Positions 24,529 to 38,478 of a DNA stretch of 64,000 nt are shown one piece after another. This DNA comes from Cyprinodon diabolis (taxonomy: Eukaryota > Chordata > Actinopteri > Cyprinodontiformes > Cyprinodontidae), in the NCBI GenBank assembly GCA_030533445.1, contig CM060065.1, positions 20,554,974 through 20,618,973 of the forward strand, given 5' to 3'. The notes under the pieces were generated by a model. The model was not told the DNA's origin and made no database searches. It saw only the letters and a list, made by a program, of their open reading frames with translations. Each line of letters begins with the position of its first letter. Positions within the stretch are counted from its first letter, which is position 1. Both the position numbers and the translations under genes were made by a program.

Positions 24529-25008
24529 CAGGGGTCTTCAACAGTCTCCAGGCTAAGGACCCTCAAACTGATGGCGAGCTGGAGCAGAGACCCCCTAATT
24601 ATATATATTGTATGAAATTGTATTATATCAAACTGGTCCTATAGTCACTCTATTACAGATGGATTAATGTAGCGAAAGTCATTTCTCCCTGGGATTATTA
24701 AACTATTTCTGATTCTGATTCCTCATTGACAGGACAGGTGTTGTGAATGAAACGGTGCACAGCTTTAAAGAGCTCCTGTGTGTCGCTTAATGTGTGCATT
24801 GATGATTGAAAGACATCTTCTGCCTCCATTTATTTGTTTACTACTTTGTTGAATTCATGTTAATGTGTATTTAAAGACATTTCAATTAGTGGAAAAGATT
24901 GCAGGGTGAAATATGAAAAAAAGTCTAATAAACCTAAACTATTGCGACCCCCATGCAGTACCTCCGTGGACCCCCTAGAGGTCGTGGACCCCCTGTTGAA
25001 GACCTCCG
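24529..25008. mobile_element. Non-autonomous hAT-type element with perfect 8-bp TSD
   Basis: The left end CAGGGGTCTTCAACAG and right end CTGTTGAAGACCTCCG form imperfect terminal inverted repeats. CCCTAGAG is present directly on both sides (24521-24528 and 25009-25016), an 8-bp target site duplication typical of hAT elements. At 480 bp it has no transposase. Confidence 0.9.
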
Positions 25009-25147
25009 CCCTAGAGCATGCAGTGCAATGAATTTAAGAACAAAACAAGTTCTCTAAAAGCCATGCAGGCCATGAGGCCAGTGTAGCATAAAAATATTCC
25101 TGTGATTTTATCTGAAAAGTCACGCTTGTCTTTGCTTCTAGAGGAGA

Positions 25148-25683
25148 CAGTGGCGGTTCTAGACCAAATGTACCAGGGGGCCAGGAGGGGGCCAGCGTGT
25201 TTTCATGGGGGCACAGAAAAGCATGAAATAAAAAAACAGGGCAAGGGATTCAAATATATAAATATAGCTGCATGAAGTGAAATTTCTATTCAATTAGGTT
25301 TATTTAAAATGATATTTCTTATGAGGTCAATATACATTCATAATTGAGGAATTTTATATATTTTTCACTTAATTTAAGTTTCAATTAAAATTTTCTATAA
25401 AATCCGAATTAGAACTCAAGAAAAACTGATAAAATCAGCTGTAAAAATTAGTTAAAAAAACATTTAGCAGATGAAAACTGGGGCCCTATCTCAATACCAC
25501 TGAAGCTATCACCTTATTGTTTTTAAATAATTAGTAAAACATAATTTGTAAAGAAAAAAATGAAATAGATCCAAAGGATCTATCAGTAACCATGTCTGTT
25601 CTCATCATTGGAATTTCTTTTATGTATTATATCTTCAGGTATGGGCACTGGCCCCCGTTGGCCCCTGTCTAGAACCGCCAGTG
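25148..25683. mobile_element. Non-autonomous hAT-type element, second family
   Basis: The termini are CAGTGGCGGTTCTAGAC and GTCTAGAACCGCCAGTG, which pair with one mismatch. The 8-bp flanks AGAGGAGA (25140-25147) and AGTGGAGA (25684-25691) differ at one base, consistent with an aged hAT target duplication. It is 536 bp with no coding region. It lies 128 bp after the kctd12 stop codon, so it is probably transcribed in the 3'UTR. Confidence 0.85.
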
Positions 25684-25810
25684 AGTGGAGAGACTAAAGT
25701 TTCTTGCAGCAGCTGACCCTACCCGCAGGTTATGAGCTGAATCTAAAGGCAAAGCTGATTTACTTTTTAGTAATTATAACAAAAGCTGCTGGTGGTGCGA
25801 GTCCAGCAGC

Positions 25811-26830
<1,020 letters not shown>

Positions 26831-29211
26831 TTGTTATCTGAATTAGCAAACACATTGAAAGGTAATATATTTTCCAAGAACATAAGAGGTATGAGTCCAT
26901 TATCTCGAATCATTTAACAACAGCAGCTGATTTAAATTTCAAATATCTTCACAGGGTAAACTTTCACGCCTGTTAATCATTAACATGTCTTTATTGCATC
27001 CCTTGATCCCTTTTCAGGTCTGTAATTTTTCATAATATAAATAAAGTGACTCAAGATATAAAACATAACTTAATTAATTCAGTAATTTAAAAAAAATCTT
27101 GTAGGGCTATTCCTAACATAGTTCGATACAGGATAACATTCTTTGATCCTGTGGATAGTGATGTATTTCATAATGATTTAGATATTAATGGGGTAAAACA
27201 GCAACAGAAAGTGAAATAGTTGTATTTTTGTCATAGAATGTGTGAAAACATATTAAAAGTGCAAACTATGGGGTAAGAACTATGGTATTCTGGGAAAGTA
27301 ATTGGCAACCTTCTGTTTGTCATTATTGTGCAACACTTTTAACTGATATAAAGCTTGATTTTAAGATATAATTGTAGACTATATATTTATATATATATAA
27401 AACACAGTAGTTTTCATTTACTTTGTATATACTTCATCTGTTGGTGTCATCATAAAGACATATCTTTTTTAGAGTGATAAACTTTAAAACATAACTAAGA
27501 TTAGTGTATTTCTTCATGTCTCCAAAATACTTCATGTCTCCAAAATAAAAGTCTTAGTAGCTGACTGTACTGATTTGTTTTTAACTTACTGTATCAAGGC
27601 CAGAGATATTTCAACTAAGTTTTCCTTCAGGTCTCATATCTTAGTCATATAAATACCCCCAAACTTGTGTTTAAGTTCAATAAGTTATTCTACTTTTCCA
27701 AACAACATTTACACAAATTTATCACAATATGAAGTTGTTCCATACCTCCAATATTTTAGAAAAATGAAACTGGTTTTCAGATGGTTTTTAGAGAGACAAG
27801 ACATAAGAAGATGAAATAACAGATGATAAGTCAAAAATAAGGCAATACAGAACTTGGATAATGGTTGTTTATTTAAAATTTGTCTAAAGCCAAAAGTAAC
27901 ATGTTTTAAAAAAGCCTATGTAAAAAATGTAGAACATTTTGAGAATAAACCTGCTTAATTGTTATTTACTTAAATAGAATTATACGTTCTAAGAATGTTA
28001 TCTGAAGGACTATAAACTTTTATTTCTGACTTCTGATAAACAATGAATGTTTATGCTGTTGATCTCCATTTTATTATCTTGAGTACACTGACATCTAGTG
28101 GACATTAACAGAAAAAGTGTTTTCTTAAGGCATCAATGACCCAACAGAGGGCACAATCCGACAAACTCAAATTGTAGCTCCTATCTCCTTTTTCCAGCTT
28201 CACTCCCTTCACTTTTTGTGGGATCAACAGTATGGACACAGCAGGTATATGTGACCTGCTCTGCAGTTCTATTTAAGCAACATTCTTTTACTACTGTGTG
28301 TTAAATTCATCTTATCTGACCAGCACTCTTTTTTTTATCCCAATGCTTGCAAGCTTACCCTATATATAAAACTTTAATGGGGCTGTTTTGTTGCTTTCTT
28401 TTGGCTGTAACTTCCTAATCTTTACTCATTCATGAGGAGAGGTAAAATGCGCAAAATAGTTGTATCAAAGACCTTGAGGTGAAAGTAGTGAGAATATGTT
28501 AAATAGAAGAAACCTCCAGCAGCACCAGAGATAAGATAAGCAGTCTTTCCTTGACTGACTGGGATTGACACAATACCAAAGAAACACAGAGTAGCTGGGT
28601 ATTCTAGGCAATCAACGAAAAGTTAATTGCAATAAGGTCTAAAAACAGGTGCACAATTTTCGGGAGTACAACTTTCATATTCTATCTGCACCCCAAAATC
28701 AAAGTGTTATTCTTTGTTCTGTGTTAGGCTTTTGGAAATGTCATCTTTGATAAGGTTGGGCCTTTTTCTTGCGAGCTGAAACAAGATAATTGGATGAAAG
28801 AGGATGTATGACTTAGCTCATCAGCCACTTCCTGAAGAGGAAGAAGTCCATCAAAAGTATGGCAACCCGTTTATAAAGCTCACTGTCCCTATCTCTAATG
28901 GCTGTCACTTCTGAGGCTGATCAGATTATGTTTCCTGCCAAAATGTCTTTAAATGAGCTTTGGATTTTGCTGATTGATTTTCACACACTGACAAAACATG
29001 GCCAAACACACACACCCACACACACATGTAGACCCATTCATATAAAAGCAATGTTTTTGATTTTTTTTTTTTTGTTGTTGTTGAATAAAAACCCCAGCTA
29101 ATACGCAGCAAATAAAACATTTTATTTAATCTTTCCTGCTCATAATAAAATAAATAATGCTGTAATATTACATTTGATCATGTTTGTAATTAAGATTAAT
29201 TATTGGATTTC
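26831..29211. other. AT-rich intergenic stretch upstream of kctd12
   Basis: No gene or clear repeat ends were recognised. A direct repeat of CTTCATGTCTCCAAAATA occurs near 27513-27546. A CA run lies near 29005-29030. Confidence 0.4.
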
Positions 29212-29505
29212 AAAAGGCGCCTTAAAGACAATTTTTTACTAAATTAAACCAGATGAAACTAAAATGTTTCCACTTTAAGAGTTCTGGATAGAGCATATTG
29301 GCAGACTCAAATATATTTTTTGATCTTAAATGCAAAATGTTCATATATTTTTTTAACAATTTTGATATAATTACTGCTCTAAGTGGGTTGCTCTGTCAGC
29401 TAAAGGCATGTTTCACAGTCTCCATATTCCAGTTAACGATTAATCGGTTACCAAATTAGTTGATGATTCAGTTCATGATTAATCTGATTAATTGTTTCAG
29501 CCCTA
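29212..29505. repeat. Dispersed repeat copy, also inside the 31-kb hAT element
   Basis: The blocks GAGTTCTGGATAGAG, CTGCTCTAAGTGGGT, CCAGTTAACGATTAATC and ATTGTTTCAGCCCTAG recur in the same order at 31565-31880, with numerous substitutions. Confidence 0.65.
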
Positions 29506-29556
29506 GTCTTAAAAGGTACGATGAAATTTTAAATCTGCACCCTCTATTAATTTAGG

Positions 29557-30126
29557 AATAAGAACATTACATCCATTTGTAATCTCAGGGTTCTACATAT
29601 GTAAATGTTAATCATGCAGAAGAACGTTGACTCCAAGCAGCAAAAGATCTGAGCATCTTCCTCAGCCAGAAGTGCAGTATCACTCTTGTCCTGAAATCAT
29701 GTTCGACTCGGCTTGAATGGATTTTACATGGAAATCTCCATCTTGTCCCTGAGGTTTTCCATGGTCCATCTCTGCCTAAGGTCCTCCGTTATTGTGCCTG
29801 TCTCCACCTAAGAAAAAAGTAAAGCACCTGCCTTAACTTCTCTGCCATCCCTGCAGGCCTGAAAAACCTACGGTTTGCTTACAGGGAGCATTTTTCTATA
29901 GATGATGTTTCTTGTTAACAGTCCACCTGGCCCGGACACGTCTGCAGCTTCCTGTCTTCAGATGTTGTTTGTTGAGTTCAGTTCAGCCTTCAAAACTGTA
30001 CATGCTGGCCCTGAACTTCTCTGCCTAGACTTCACTGTAGGCCTTTGTTTCTGGTCAGTGACTTCCTCTCCAACCACCCCCTGATGGTGAAGATATGAGA
30101 TTACAAATGGATGTAATGTTCTTATT
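29557..30126. repeat. Segment bounded by perfect 31-bp inverted repeats
   Basis: The left arm 29557-29587 begins AATAAGAACATTACATCC. The right arm 30096-30126 is its exact reverse complement. The 508 bp between them include a LINE reverse-transcriptase fragment. Confidence 0.85.
29700..30090 (+). mobile_element. LINE reverse-transcriptase fragment
   Basis: Broken frames read LKNLRFAYREHFSIDDV followed by MLFVEFSSAFKTVH. These are the template-binding and (F/L)DFSSAFNTI-type blocks of a non-LTR reverse transcriptase. It is short, frameshifted and dead. Confidence 0.6.
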
Positions 30127-30128
30127 GT

Positions 30129-30445
30129 AGGGCGACAGTGGCGTTGGGTGTAGGAGTTTGCCCTGAAATCGAAGGGTTGATGGTTCAAGCCCTGACTCCG
30201 ACTTTCAGTGTCGTTGTGTCCTTGGGCAAGACACTTCACCTGCATTGTCTACTGATGGTGGTCAGAGGGCCCAGTGGTGCCAGTGTATGGCAGCCCCGCT
30301 TCTGTCAGTGAGCCCCAGGGCAGCTGTGGCTACAATGTGGCTTGCCACCGTGTGTGTGTGAATGGGTGAATGAATGTATTGTAAAGTGCTTTGGTCAAGT
30401 CTCCTGACTTGAATAAAGGCGCTATATAAGTACATTCCATTTACC
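30129..30445 (+). repeat. SINE family B copy 2
   Basis: A SINE with a head AGGGCGACAGTGGCG, a box B-like GATGGTTCAAGCCCTGA and a body TTGGGCAAGACACTTCACC. The tail reads GTAAAGTGCTTTGGTC then AAAGGCGCTATATAAGTACA. It begins 2 bp after the right arm of the 29557-30126 inverted repeat. Confidence 0.8.
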
Positions 30446-31090
30446 ATAAGTAATATCATAGCTGCCGCACTCTTTTTCAACCCTGGCATGCCCCAGTGTT
30501 GTGTTCCCAACCCTGTCCTATTTGGCTTTACTCAAAACTTTTCAACTATCCACACAACAAACATGCTTCTTAAGTGTGGAATGACCTTTGGCGACTGTTA
30601 TCGGTCTCACATACAACAAAGAGAGATCTACTACGGAGAGGAGCACCTGAATTTGAATAGCCATTTTCTAAAACCCAGTAAGATCCAGAATGTTGTAGAG
30701 GACTAAAGGAGGTTCAAGAAGACACACACATAATCACACCTACAAAAACCCATTTAATAGACTGGACTTGCAATACCGTCTCTTTATATACTACATTTCT
30801 ATAAGCATTTTATTTTGTTATGGGTGTTTTATAGGTGTTTTTATTTTATACCTCCTATTACAATGGCCTTGTAAGCTAGGAGTCTCTACAAAAGTAAACT
30901 ATTTCTCATACTAACAGTAGATTCTTGATTCCCGCATATGTTGCACTGTTCTATAAAAAAAAACCCCTTACAGATTGATGTAATCAGGTGACGTCATGTC
31001 TGTGATAAAAATCAGTCTTCTGAAGTGATGCTCAGTCAGAAAATTCTCTGTACAGTGACCAGATCTTCAGGTGTTTGCTTTGCTCAGATT
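30446..31090. other. Intergenic stretch, nothing recognised
   Basis: Short frames only, with no repeat termini or motifs identified. Confidence 0.35.
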
Positions 31091-31098
31091 CTCTTGAC

Positions 31099-32453
31099 CA
31101 AGGGCGTAGGTTTGCATAGGGACCATAGGGACATGTCCCTACCAAAATTTTGGAAGGACCTATTTGTCCCTACCAATAATTGGATGTAAACAACATGTTT
31201 ATAATTTACTATACAGCAGCCGCTTCTTTTCCTCTCGCAGCTTCTGTGCCTGGTAGCTGCAGCTGCCTGCTCTTTCCTGTCCCTTTCACATAGCAGCGCT
31301 TCAACTGTGCTGCGCGGTTTAACTCTGATTATTCTACCTTAAGTTCCGCCTTCTCTCTTTCTGATTGCGTGTTTTCTAGTCTGTATGTGCGCGCGCGGGG
31401 GTGCTTGGAGCGCGAAAAAAAAAGACGCTAAAATAAATTAATATTTACGCTAAAACAGGCGAAAGCTTCTGATTGGAGTTCTGTAAAGAAGCAGGAGAGT
31501 TTTTTGATTTGTGGAACTTGAGAAATTTAAGTTAACAACGTTAGGATTTCTTTTATTTTATCTTTTAATCAGATAGCCAAAGGCTCCTTAAAGAAGATAT
31601 TTTATGAAATGAAACCAGGTGAAACAGATGCGTTTAAACGTTTCCTTTGGAGGAGTTCTGGATGGAGAATATTGACATACAAAAACTATTTTTTTTTACT
31701 TCTTAAATGCTAAATGTTTACATATTTTTTACAATCTTGGTATAATTCCTGCTCTAAGTGGGTCGCTCTGTCGGCTAAAGGCACATTTTAGTGGCCCTAT
31801 ATTCCAGTTAACGATTGATCAATTACATAGTTCACGATTATTTAAATAATTTGTTAATATGATTGTTTCAGCCATAGATAAAATACATGAAATTAGCTAC
31901 ACAGAGTAACTACAGCCCAGATGTACAACTTCTAATATTAATACTTTAAATGCTCAGTGTCAGTTCCTCTTATAGTTCCAGTGCACATGTAAATACAATA
32001 CATTTATTTTCCGTCCCTTGAATGTATTATTTTGCATGATCCAGAGAGAGCATATTAGATAAAAAAAAATAAGAGTGGGTTTTACCTTTGCACAATTCTA
32101 TATCTTCAGAAGAAAACACAGGATAAATCCACATATTATAGACTATATTTGGTTAAACAGACACTGTCTTAGTCGCAGGTAAATTTAAATGCAATCCTTT
32201 TCAAAGTGGAAAAAGTCCTAATTCCACATTCATCAGAGCCAGTTATGCTTTAAATATTGATAAACAGCATCTAGTGCATGTAGTGCTTATAAGATTTGTA
32301 TTAATGTAGCAAGAAATGCTGCTGTTCTCTTTTAACAAAATGAGCCCTAAAGCTCACATTAAGCGTAAAAAAGAGCATTAATATTTTTGCAAAGGAACAA
32401 TGAAACTGAAGAATAGTGTCCCTACCAAAGTTATAATCAAACCTACGCCCTTG
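31099..32453. mobile_element. hAT-type element, 1.36 kb, perfect TSD
   Basis: The ends CAAGGGCGTAGGTTTG and CAAACCTACGCCCTTG are exact reverse complements (16 bp). The direct repeat CTCTTGAC flanks both sides (31091-31098 and 32454-32461), an 8-bp hAT target duplication without mismatch. No intact transposase frame is visible. Internally it carries a copy of the repeat also found at 29212-29505. Confidence 0.92.
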
Positions 32454-33812
32454 CTCTTGACGTTAATTGACCAGACTTTGAGACTACGATCAGAAGCCCA
32501 TGTGTAACCTCCCAGCTCTTTTACACCGCTTTAAAGGATAGACTCTCAGATGGATCTAAACTTTCACTCTTTTTAAGTCTTAAGGCAGAGAAGTGGTTTA
32601 AAGAAATCAGGTCAGAACCTCGTGCAAGATAATGCGGTTGCAGAATGGCAAAGAGCATTGTATCATGAATGCATTAGATTTTTATAATGACACTATTTTG
32701 CTATCTATCTAATAGGTTGTGTAATTACCAAGAGTCCAATCTAAGTGTGCTGGGGCTTTTAACCAACCTGTTTTAAGACATAGGTTTCAAGAGACACTGT
32801 AGTATAAAGTTTCTGAATTATATCCATGAAATATTTGTGTATTAATAATTAGAAAAAATAGGATGTTTTGATATGTTTACAACGTTTAATACAAAGCAGC
32901 AGAGAATTGTGTTGCATGAGGGATGGGTGGACTTCATAAAATAGAGGTATGGCAGAGATCTCTGTCATACTTTCCATATTATAAGATATTCAGAAATTAA
33001 AAGCCAGTATGTGAATTGGTTTTCCACATAGACAGAGACTAACGATAAAGAAAAAGTTGCTTAGGGGCAATAAATTGCACATCGAACAAAAGCCAGAACA
33101 AAGCCCTCATATCAGTCTCCTAAGAATCTGCGGATAGAGCAGAGTTATTTTGTGTGAGAAATGCCCTCTACAAAATGCTCTCTACAAAACTCTGTCTTGT
33201 CATGAGTAAGGGGACAAAATTCCATCTGTCTAACTGGGCAAAAGGTGTACTCTGATTTAATATCAGACAACAGTGAAAATAGATTTTTCTATTTAACATG
33301 CAGGACAAATTTGACTGTTACTGTAAAATATTCTAAATAGCAATTATGAGATTGTAGCAAAATGATATATGCCAATATTTCTTAATTATAACTGATAAAA
33401 TTTTGGTTTAATATCTGCCGCAGGAATTGGCTTTTTAAAGGGTCTTTTTTCTGTTGTTTTAAGGCGTTTACTTTATTCTTCCAAACATACTGTACTGAAT
33501 AACTTAATTGGTTTTAAAGTTTTGCTAGATATATTTACATTAAATTACCTTCAGTCTGTTAAAATTAGCAACCAAGACAACAGGACCTTTGATAAAATAA
33601 ATTAGTAAGTTAATGTGCTTTCCACTTTCTTCCACTTTGGTGTACTTCACCTTAGATTTGTTGTCAACAACCATTAAAGTTAACATACATTTCTGAGATG
33701 GGCAAACCTATCTGGCACGTTGAGTGCATCAGGTTTTAGAAATGTATTTATTAAATATCAGCTGTGCTTGTCATAAGCTGTAAAACCTTGCAAACTGATG
33801 TTATTTTGGAGG
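32454..33812. other. AT-rich intergenic stretch, nothing recognised
   Basis: No exon, RNA gene or repeat boundary was recognised. Confidence 0.35.
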
Positions 33813-34135
33813 TTTTAGGGTAAGCTGGCATAGTTGCATCATTGCCTTGTAGCAAGGAGGTCTTGGGATCAAATCTCTTTGCATTCTCTGGCTCTCTCCA
33901 CAAGAGTCATGATTTATAATACTTAGGTCAATGAAATACTTTAGATTGCTCTTAGGTATGACTGTGTGCTTGAACCACGGTCTCTGTTTGGTGTCTTTGT
34001 GTTGTCCTGTGATGGACGGATAATCTCACATGTAGATGTAGCCTCCCTCTTTCCTTATAAAGGCTGGAGCTCAAGATGGCCATGACCCTGCAAGGACAAC
34101 TGGGTAACTACTATGAATGGAGATTTTAGTCATGA
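33813..34135 (+). repeat. tRNA-derived SINE, family C copy 2, degenerate
   Basis: This is a plus-strand relative of 19735-20105 in opposite orientation. It keeps the block order GGGATCAAATC (box B), a GAAATACTTTAGATTGC-like segment, GGTGTCTTTGTGTTGTCCTGTG followed by GATGGA, and AGGCTGGAGCTCAAGATGGC, with many substitutions. Confidence 0.65.
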
Positions 34136-34493
34136 ATGTTAACTCTCTGCTGGTGAGGCTAATATTGATACCTTATTTACCCCTAGCGGTTGTTCAGTGG
34201 CATTTCTGCTGAAGGGAAATGTTTCAGTTTATCTCCAGTTCTAAAACGAAAATGGTTTGATATGAACTGATACTGTAATGTTCAGCGTTATTACACTTTT
34301 GTGCTTGGACTGAGAATTGTTCCAAAAGCATCACCAGTGGCATCAGTGTGCAAGCTTCCTCACAACTATTACCTGAATCTTGTGGGCATAGCATACAACT
34401 GAACTGATCTCCCTAATTTAGTTTTGACAGATGACGTAGCTGCTCTATTTGTATTCATGTTTTGTGAGAATGGACATTGCGATGAGTGTTTGT

Positions 34494-34647
<154 letters not shown>

Positions 34648-36660
34648 CGTTCTTGTCACCTCTTCTCAGGGTTACATCTGTACCCATGTGCTCTTCAATC
34701 AGCTCTAATGGATCTTTTGGCTCAGACTCAACTGACGCACTGATTGTGAGACTAAAGACACTGAAATACACACGCATAAATGCACGCAGGCATTGTGCAA
34801 TGAACAACTGGGCGTGGCTCAAGTCTTATGTACTTCAGGATTATCTAAGAGGTAAAAGAACCTTTGAACGTTTTCCCAGGTCTTTTGTCCTTCGTTTCTT
34901 CTCCTTTTCTGTTTCGCTCTTCTACAACTTCTGCCAACAGTTTAATTTAACATTTAGTCATGGAATCAGTGAATAGCACAGGAATTGCTATTTGAATCAT
35001 GTAGTTAAGCTTTAAATTGAATTTAAAAAATGTTCCACAGGTTCATGGTTGCCAGCTAAAAAAATGTGGAATGTAAGGTGTATTGTTTTAAATGGCCTAT
35101 CTTTCTTCCCTTTGTCTCTCCCTATCAGCGTCTTCATCAGGGACTTTGCTGTGTGTGTGACTCCTTCACAGAGGCTGATCCCCCTACTTCACTTAGTGTC
35201 TTCATTCAGAGAATGAGCAGGTCCTCTGGGGATAATGTGCGCCTTTCTCAGTGTGTAAGGGAATGCGTATATGACCAGTGGATTATTCTCTTCACTGATT
35301 TTCAATGGTATAAGAAAAATGACAGTCCATCCCAGGCGCTCCTCCTTTCTGTGTTAATAGAAGAGATGGGCAAAGAAAGATATTCTCTAAAGTAGGGCAA
35401 TCCTTTTTGATTTTGAAGTAGAGGGATACTGGGACTTTGGGCAGTTTTTTTACGTTTTGTTTGTTCTATATAAGACTGCAAACATTTTATATATTTTTCT
35501 TTCCTTGAAAATAATATATGCCACACAAAAGTTGTACTGCAAAACAAGGAACTGTTTCACATGAAGTTATTTTTTATTGAAGATAGAAAAAACACATAAA
35601 TATAGGTACCTCTACTGAAAATCTGTAAAAAGTGCTGCAAATAATTAATTTGCATTCATTCTTATAAAGGCATGTAATTGATATTTTCTTACAAATTACA
35701 TGATCATTTAAAAATCTTATTAGTTTAATTATGTCTTGCTTTCTGTCTCTGTTGTAGAATATGATGTGACACAGAGACCTGCTTCTATTACATTCCTTAA
35801 ACTTGGAAATACACAGAACCTGCCACTCAGCCAAGACAAATGTGTTTTCGTCTTTAGTGTTAGAGATAACAGTTCCTTGTTTTACAAAAAAAAAAAAAAG
35901 CTGCCATACGTGGGTGCACTACATATACTGTATATATTTCCATGAATCTTTGTCTTCCTTTGGCACGTTCTTATTCTTTGACTATTTGAGCTGATGTAAC
36001 AAGTAAATTTCTCTACTGTGAGATAACTGCGTCAAAGAGAGATATCCTGGGAGGACCAAGTCTTCACAATAACCTTTACATGTTATCTTGTTAGGGAGGC
36101 TTAACAAGAATGGGCCTTTTGTGTCATACCATCACAAACTGGAAGCATGCACTTTGGGTCAGATTAAACTAAAATTGACCTTTTTAAAAACAAATATTCA
36201 TTGTGGATCTGGTGTAAAACAAAGGATGAACATTTTGCAAAGGAACTGTATTGTAGAAATATTTGTGAAGTACAGCAAAGGATCTGTGATGTGAGGCCTG
36301 AATTTTCTTTCAAAGCCAAGGGGCTCTTTCACAAAAAAATAAAAGATAAAATTAAAAAGCTGGGGACCTTTGCCAGGAAAGATGGGTTGGCAACAGTGGC
36401 GAGGCTAGTCCATTTTAGTGGTCCTGAAGCAACTTTGAAAATATTTTCAGCATCCCTTCAAATATTTGTGGTAAAAGTAAAATAATTGTTTGGAGTACCT
36501 TCATTTTTCAACTTACTGCAAACAAATGCAAAATATATTTCAAAAACACAATTATCAGATCACCCCTCTTTCTTTGGGAAATGGTTCAATCCATGAAGCA
36601 ATCATCTCTTTCTCTATCTACATACACTTTTGGGTGCACTCGTGTATGGGTGTGCATGTT
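34648..36660. other. Intergenic stretch, nothing recognised
   Basis: Several frames of 60-110 codons occur, but none has recognisable motifs. Codon choice is close to the background composition. Confidence 0.35.
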
Positions 36661-36663
36661 TGT

Positions 36664-36687
36664 TTGTGTGTGTGTGTGTGTGTGTGT
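36664..36687 (+). repeat. (TG)n microsatellite
   Basis: About twelve TG dinucleotides. Confidence 0.95.
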
Positions 36688-37187
36688 TCATGATATACGC
36701 TTCCTCCCAGGACAGACTGACCTGTGACAGTGAGTGGGAAACCCAGCAAAGCCACGCTGTAAAGTTATAAGCCATGCAACTGTCACATTAATAAGGTATT
36801 TACGCAATATTCACCGACTATGTCTCTCTGAATGTGAGGAGACAATGCCAGTGCTAGTTTTATAACAGTGGTATTTTTAAAAAAAATATATACTCAGTTT
36901 GCAAGCCCTAAACCTTTCCCTACATACATAAGATGTATGATTGACTAGCTTTAATTGTTTGCCTTCTTAGACCTTTCATCATTCCACAGTTAAAACTGGC
37001 TACTTCTCCTGCTGCTGGGCAATACTGTAAAAGCTTCGAGTTAGCTAACAAAAAGTAAGCACTCCTCCATCTGTGTAATATATGAACCATTTCTGACACT
37101 CTTTTACTGCAAATAACATGTACAGATCTGACTTTAAACAGGTCAGAATAAGAATAGAAAATTACCACAAACAATTAAAATTACTTA

Positions 37188-37229
37188 TTATCATGTTGTG
37201 TGCTATTACAATAGCACACAACATGATAA
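37188..37229. repeat. Perfect 20-bp-arm hairpin with 2-nt loop
   Basis: The left arm 37188-37207 (TTATCATGTTGTGTGCTATT) is exactly complementary to 37210-37229, with only AC between them. Confidence 0.9.
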
Positions 37230-38474
37230 ATATTATGCAATAATTACATTCATAATATAATCATCTAAAGTTATGCATCTAAAATGCACCAGATTACTAG
37301 ACATAATTTGTAGTAAACACCCCTAAAAATGAAAATCATCCAGTATTAGAACTAATGCAGGTTGCAGAGTGTGGACTATTATTTTCTGGTGTTGTCCTGA
37401 AAAACTATGAAAAAATGAGTAACAATAACATCTTAAAGTTGATTAAAAATTGGGTACCATTTACTTAGTTTTAAAGGACAATAACCCATACGTTACACAG
37501 AGCTCATCATATAAATATTTCCTTTTGATTTGCTTGCTTTTCTCATTATCCACTTAACTAACCTTTATGTACTTCTGCATGACTTTTAAGAGGAAGTGTC
37601 AGTGATCCTTAGTGAAGCTGATTCACAGCTCTGACTTATTAAGAATTAGAACACTAGCATATTATTAGGGACCTGTCTCATTCCTGTGGTGAGCTCCAGA
37701 CTGTGCACCTTCAGCCGACCTGAGTGGAACATGGCTGGCTGTATAATTAGGTTTCCCTAGCTGATTTAATTTGACCAGTAGCTGCATTTGTTTTGCTGTA
37801 GATGCCCCTCAGCTCCTTAAAGGGACTAATGGAGAAGATGGAGAGATATATGGGAAACAATTAGACGTGACATTATCTCAGTTTATTTGTGTCTTTGTAT
37901 GTGCACCCCTTTAATAGCTGCTTGTACTATATGTCCTGATTTATTTAGCAGACTAAATAAAAAGGTAAAATGTGTTTTTTTTCTTTTTCATTTACCTTGA
38001 TCTGAAACCTGAACTCATGTTTAATGTTATTCTCAGACATACCTCCTCTGCTCCCCCACCCTTTCTCAATGTTTCAGTGTCCTGACTTTCAATTCAATTA
38101 TGGGGGACATTGCTTATGAAGGACATCAATAGAAGCCTGCCATCATGATCAAAGTCCATCATCCCTGTTTGAGATATGGAAGATCTTGTGATGCGTTATT
38201 CTAAAATACACAAATACTAAAACCAAACCCATCGCTTTGATTGCTGCTCTGTTTCTTCATAACAAAAATACATTTCTCTACAACTGGGGTAATTCAATTA
38301 ACCATTTAAATTTTATGCATTTGCATGTGTGGTCAGGAGGAGATTATTTCAAGTGTTCATATTTTATTGACAATTAATACGGAATCTTAAGCTTAAAGTA
38401 TATAATAAGGTATAATTTTGTGAAGCTGAAAAAATCTATACAGTAGAGGAATGTCTTCACATTTCCTTGTCAAC
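37230..38474. other. Intergenic stretch with a possible conserved-looking block
   Basis: The segment 37550-37900 is compositionally more complex than its flanks and lacks any repeat signature. It could be a regulatory element, but nothing in the sequence alone proves this. Confidence 0.3.
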
Positions 38475-38478
38475 TTAA

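Noticed and set aside
24960..25000. GGACCCCCTAGAGGTCGTGGACCCCCT direct repeat as a possible protein-binding site
   Set aside because: It is part of the terminal region of the hAT element at 24529-25008.
35066..35395. 109-codon plus-strand frame
   Set aside because: No family resemblance and no gene structure around it.
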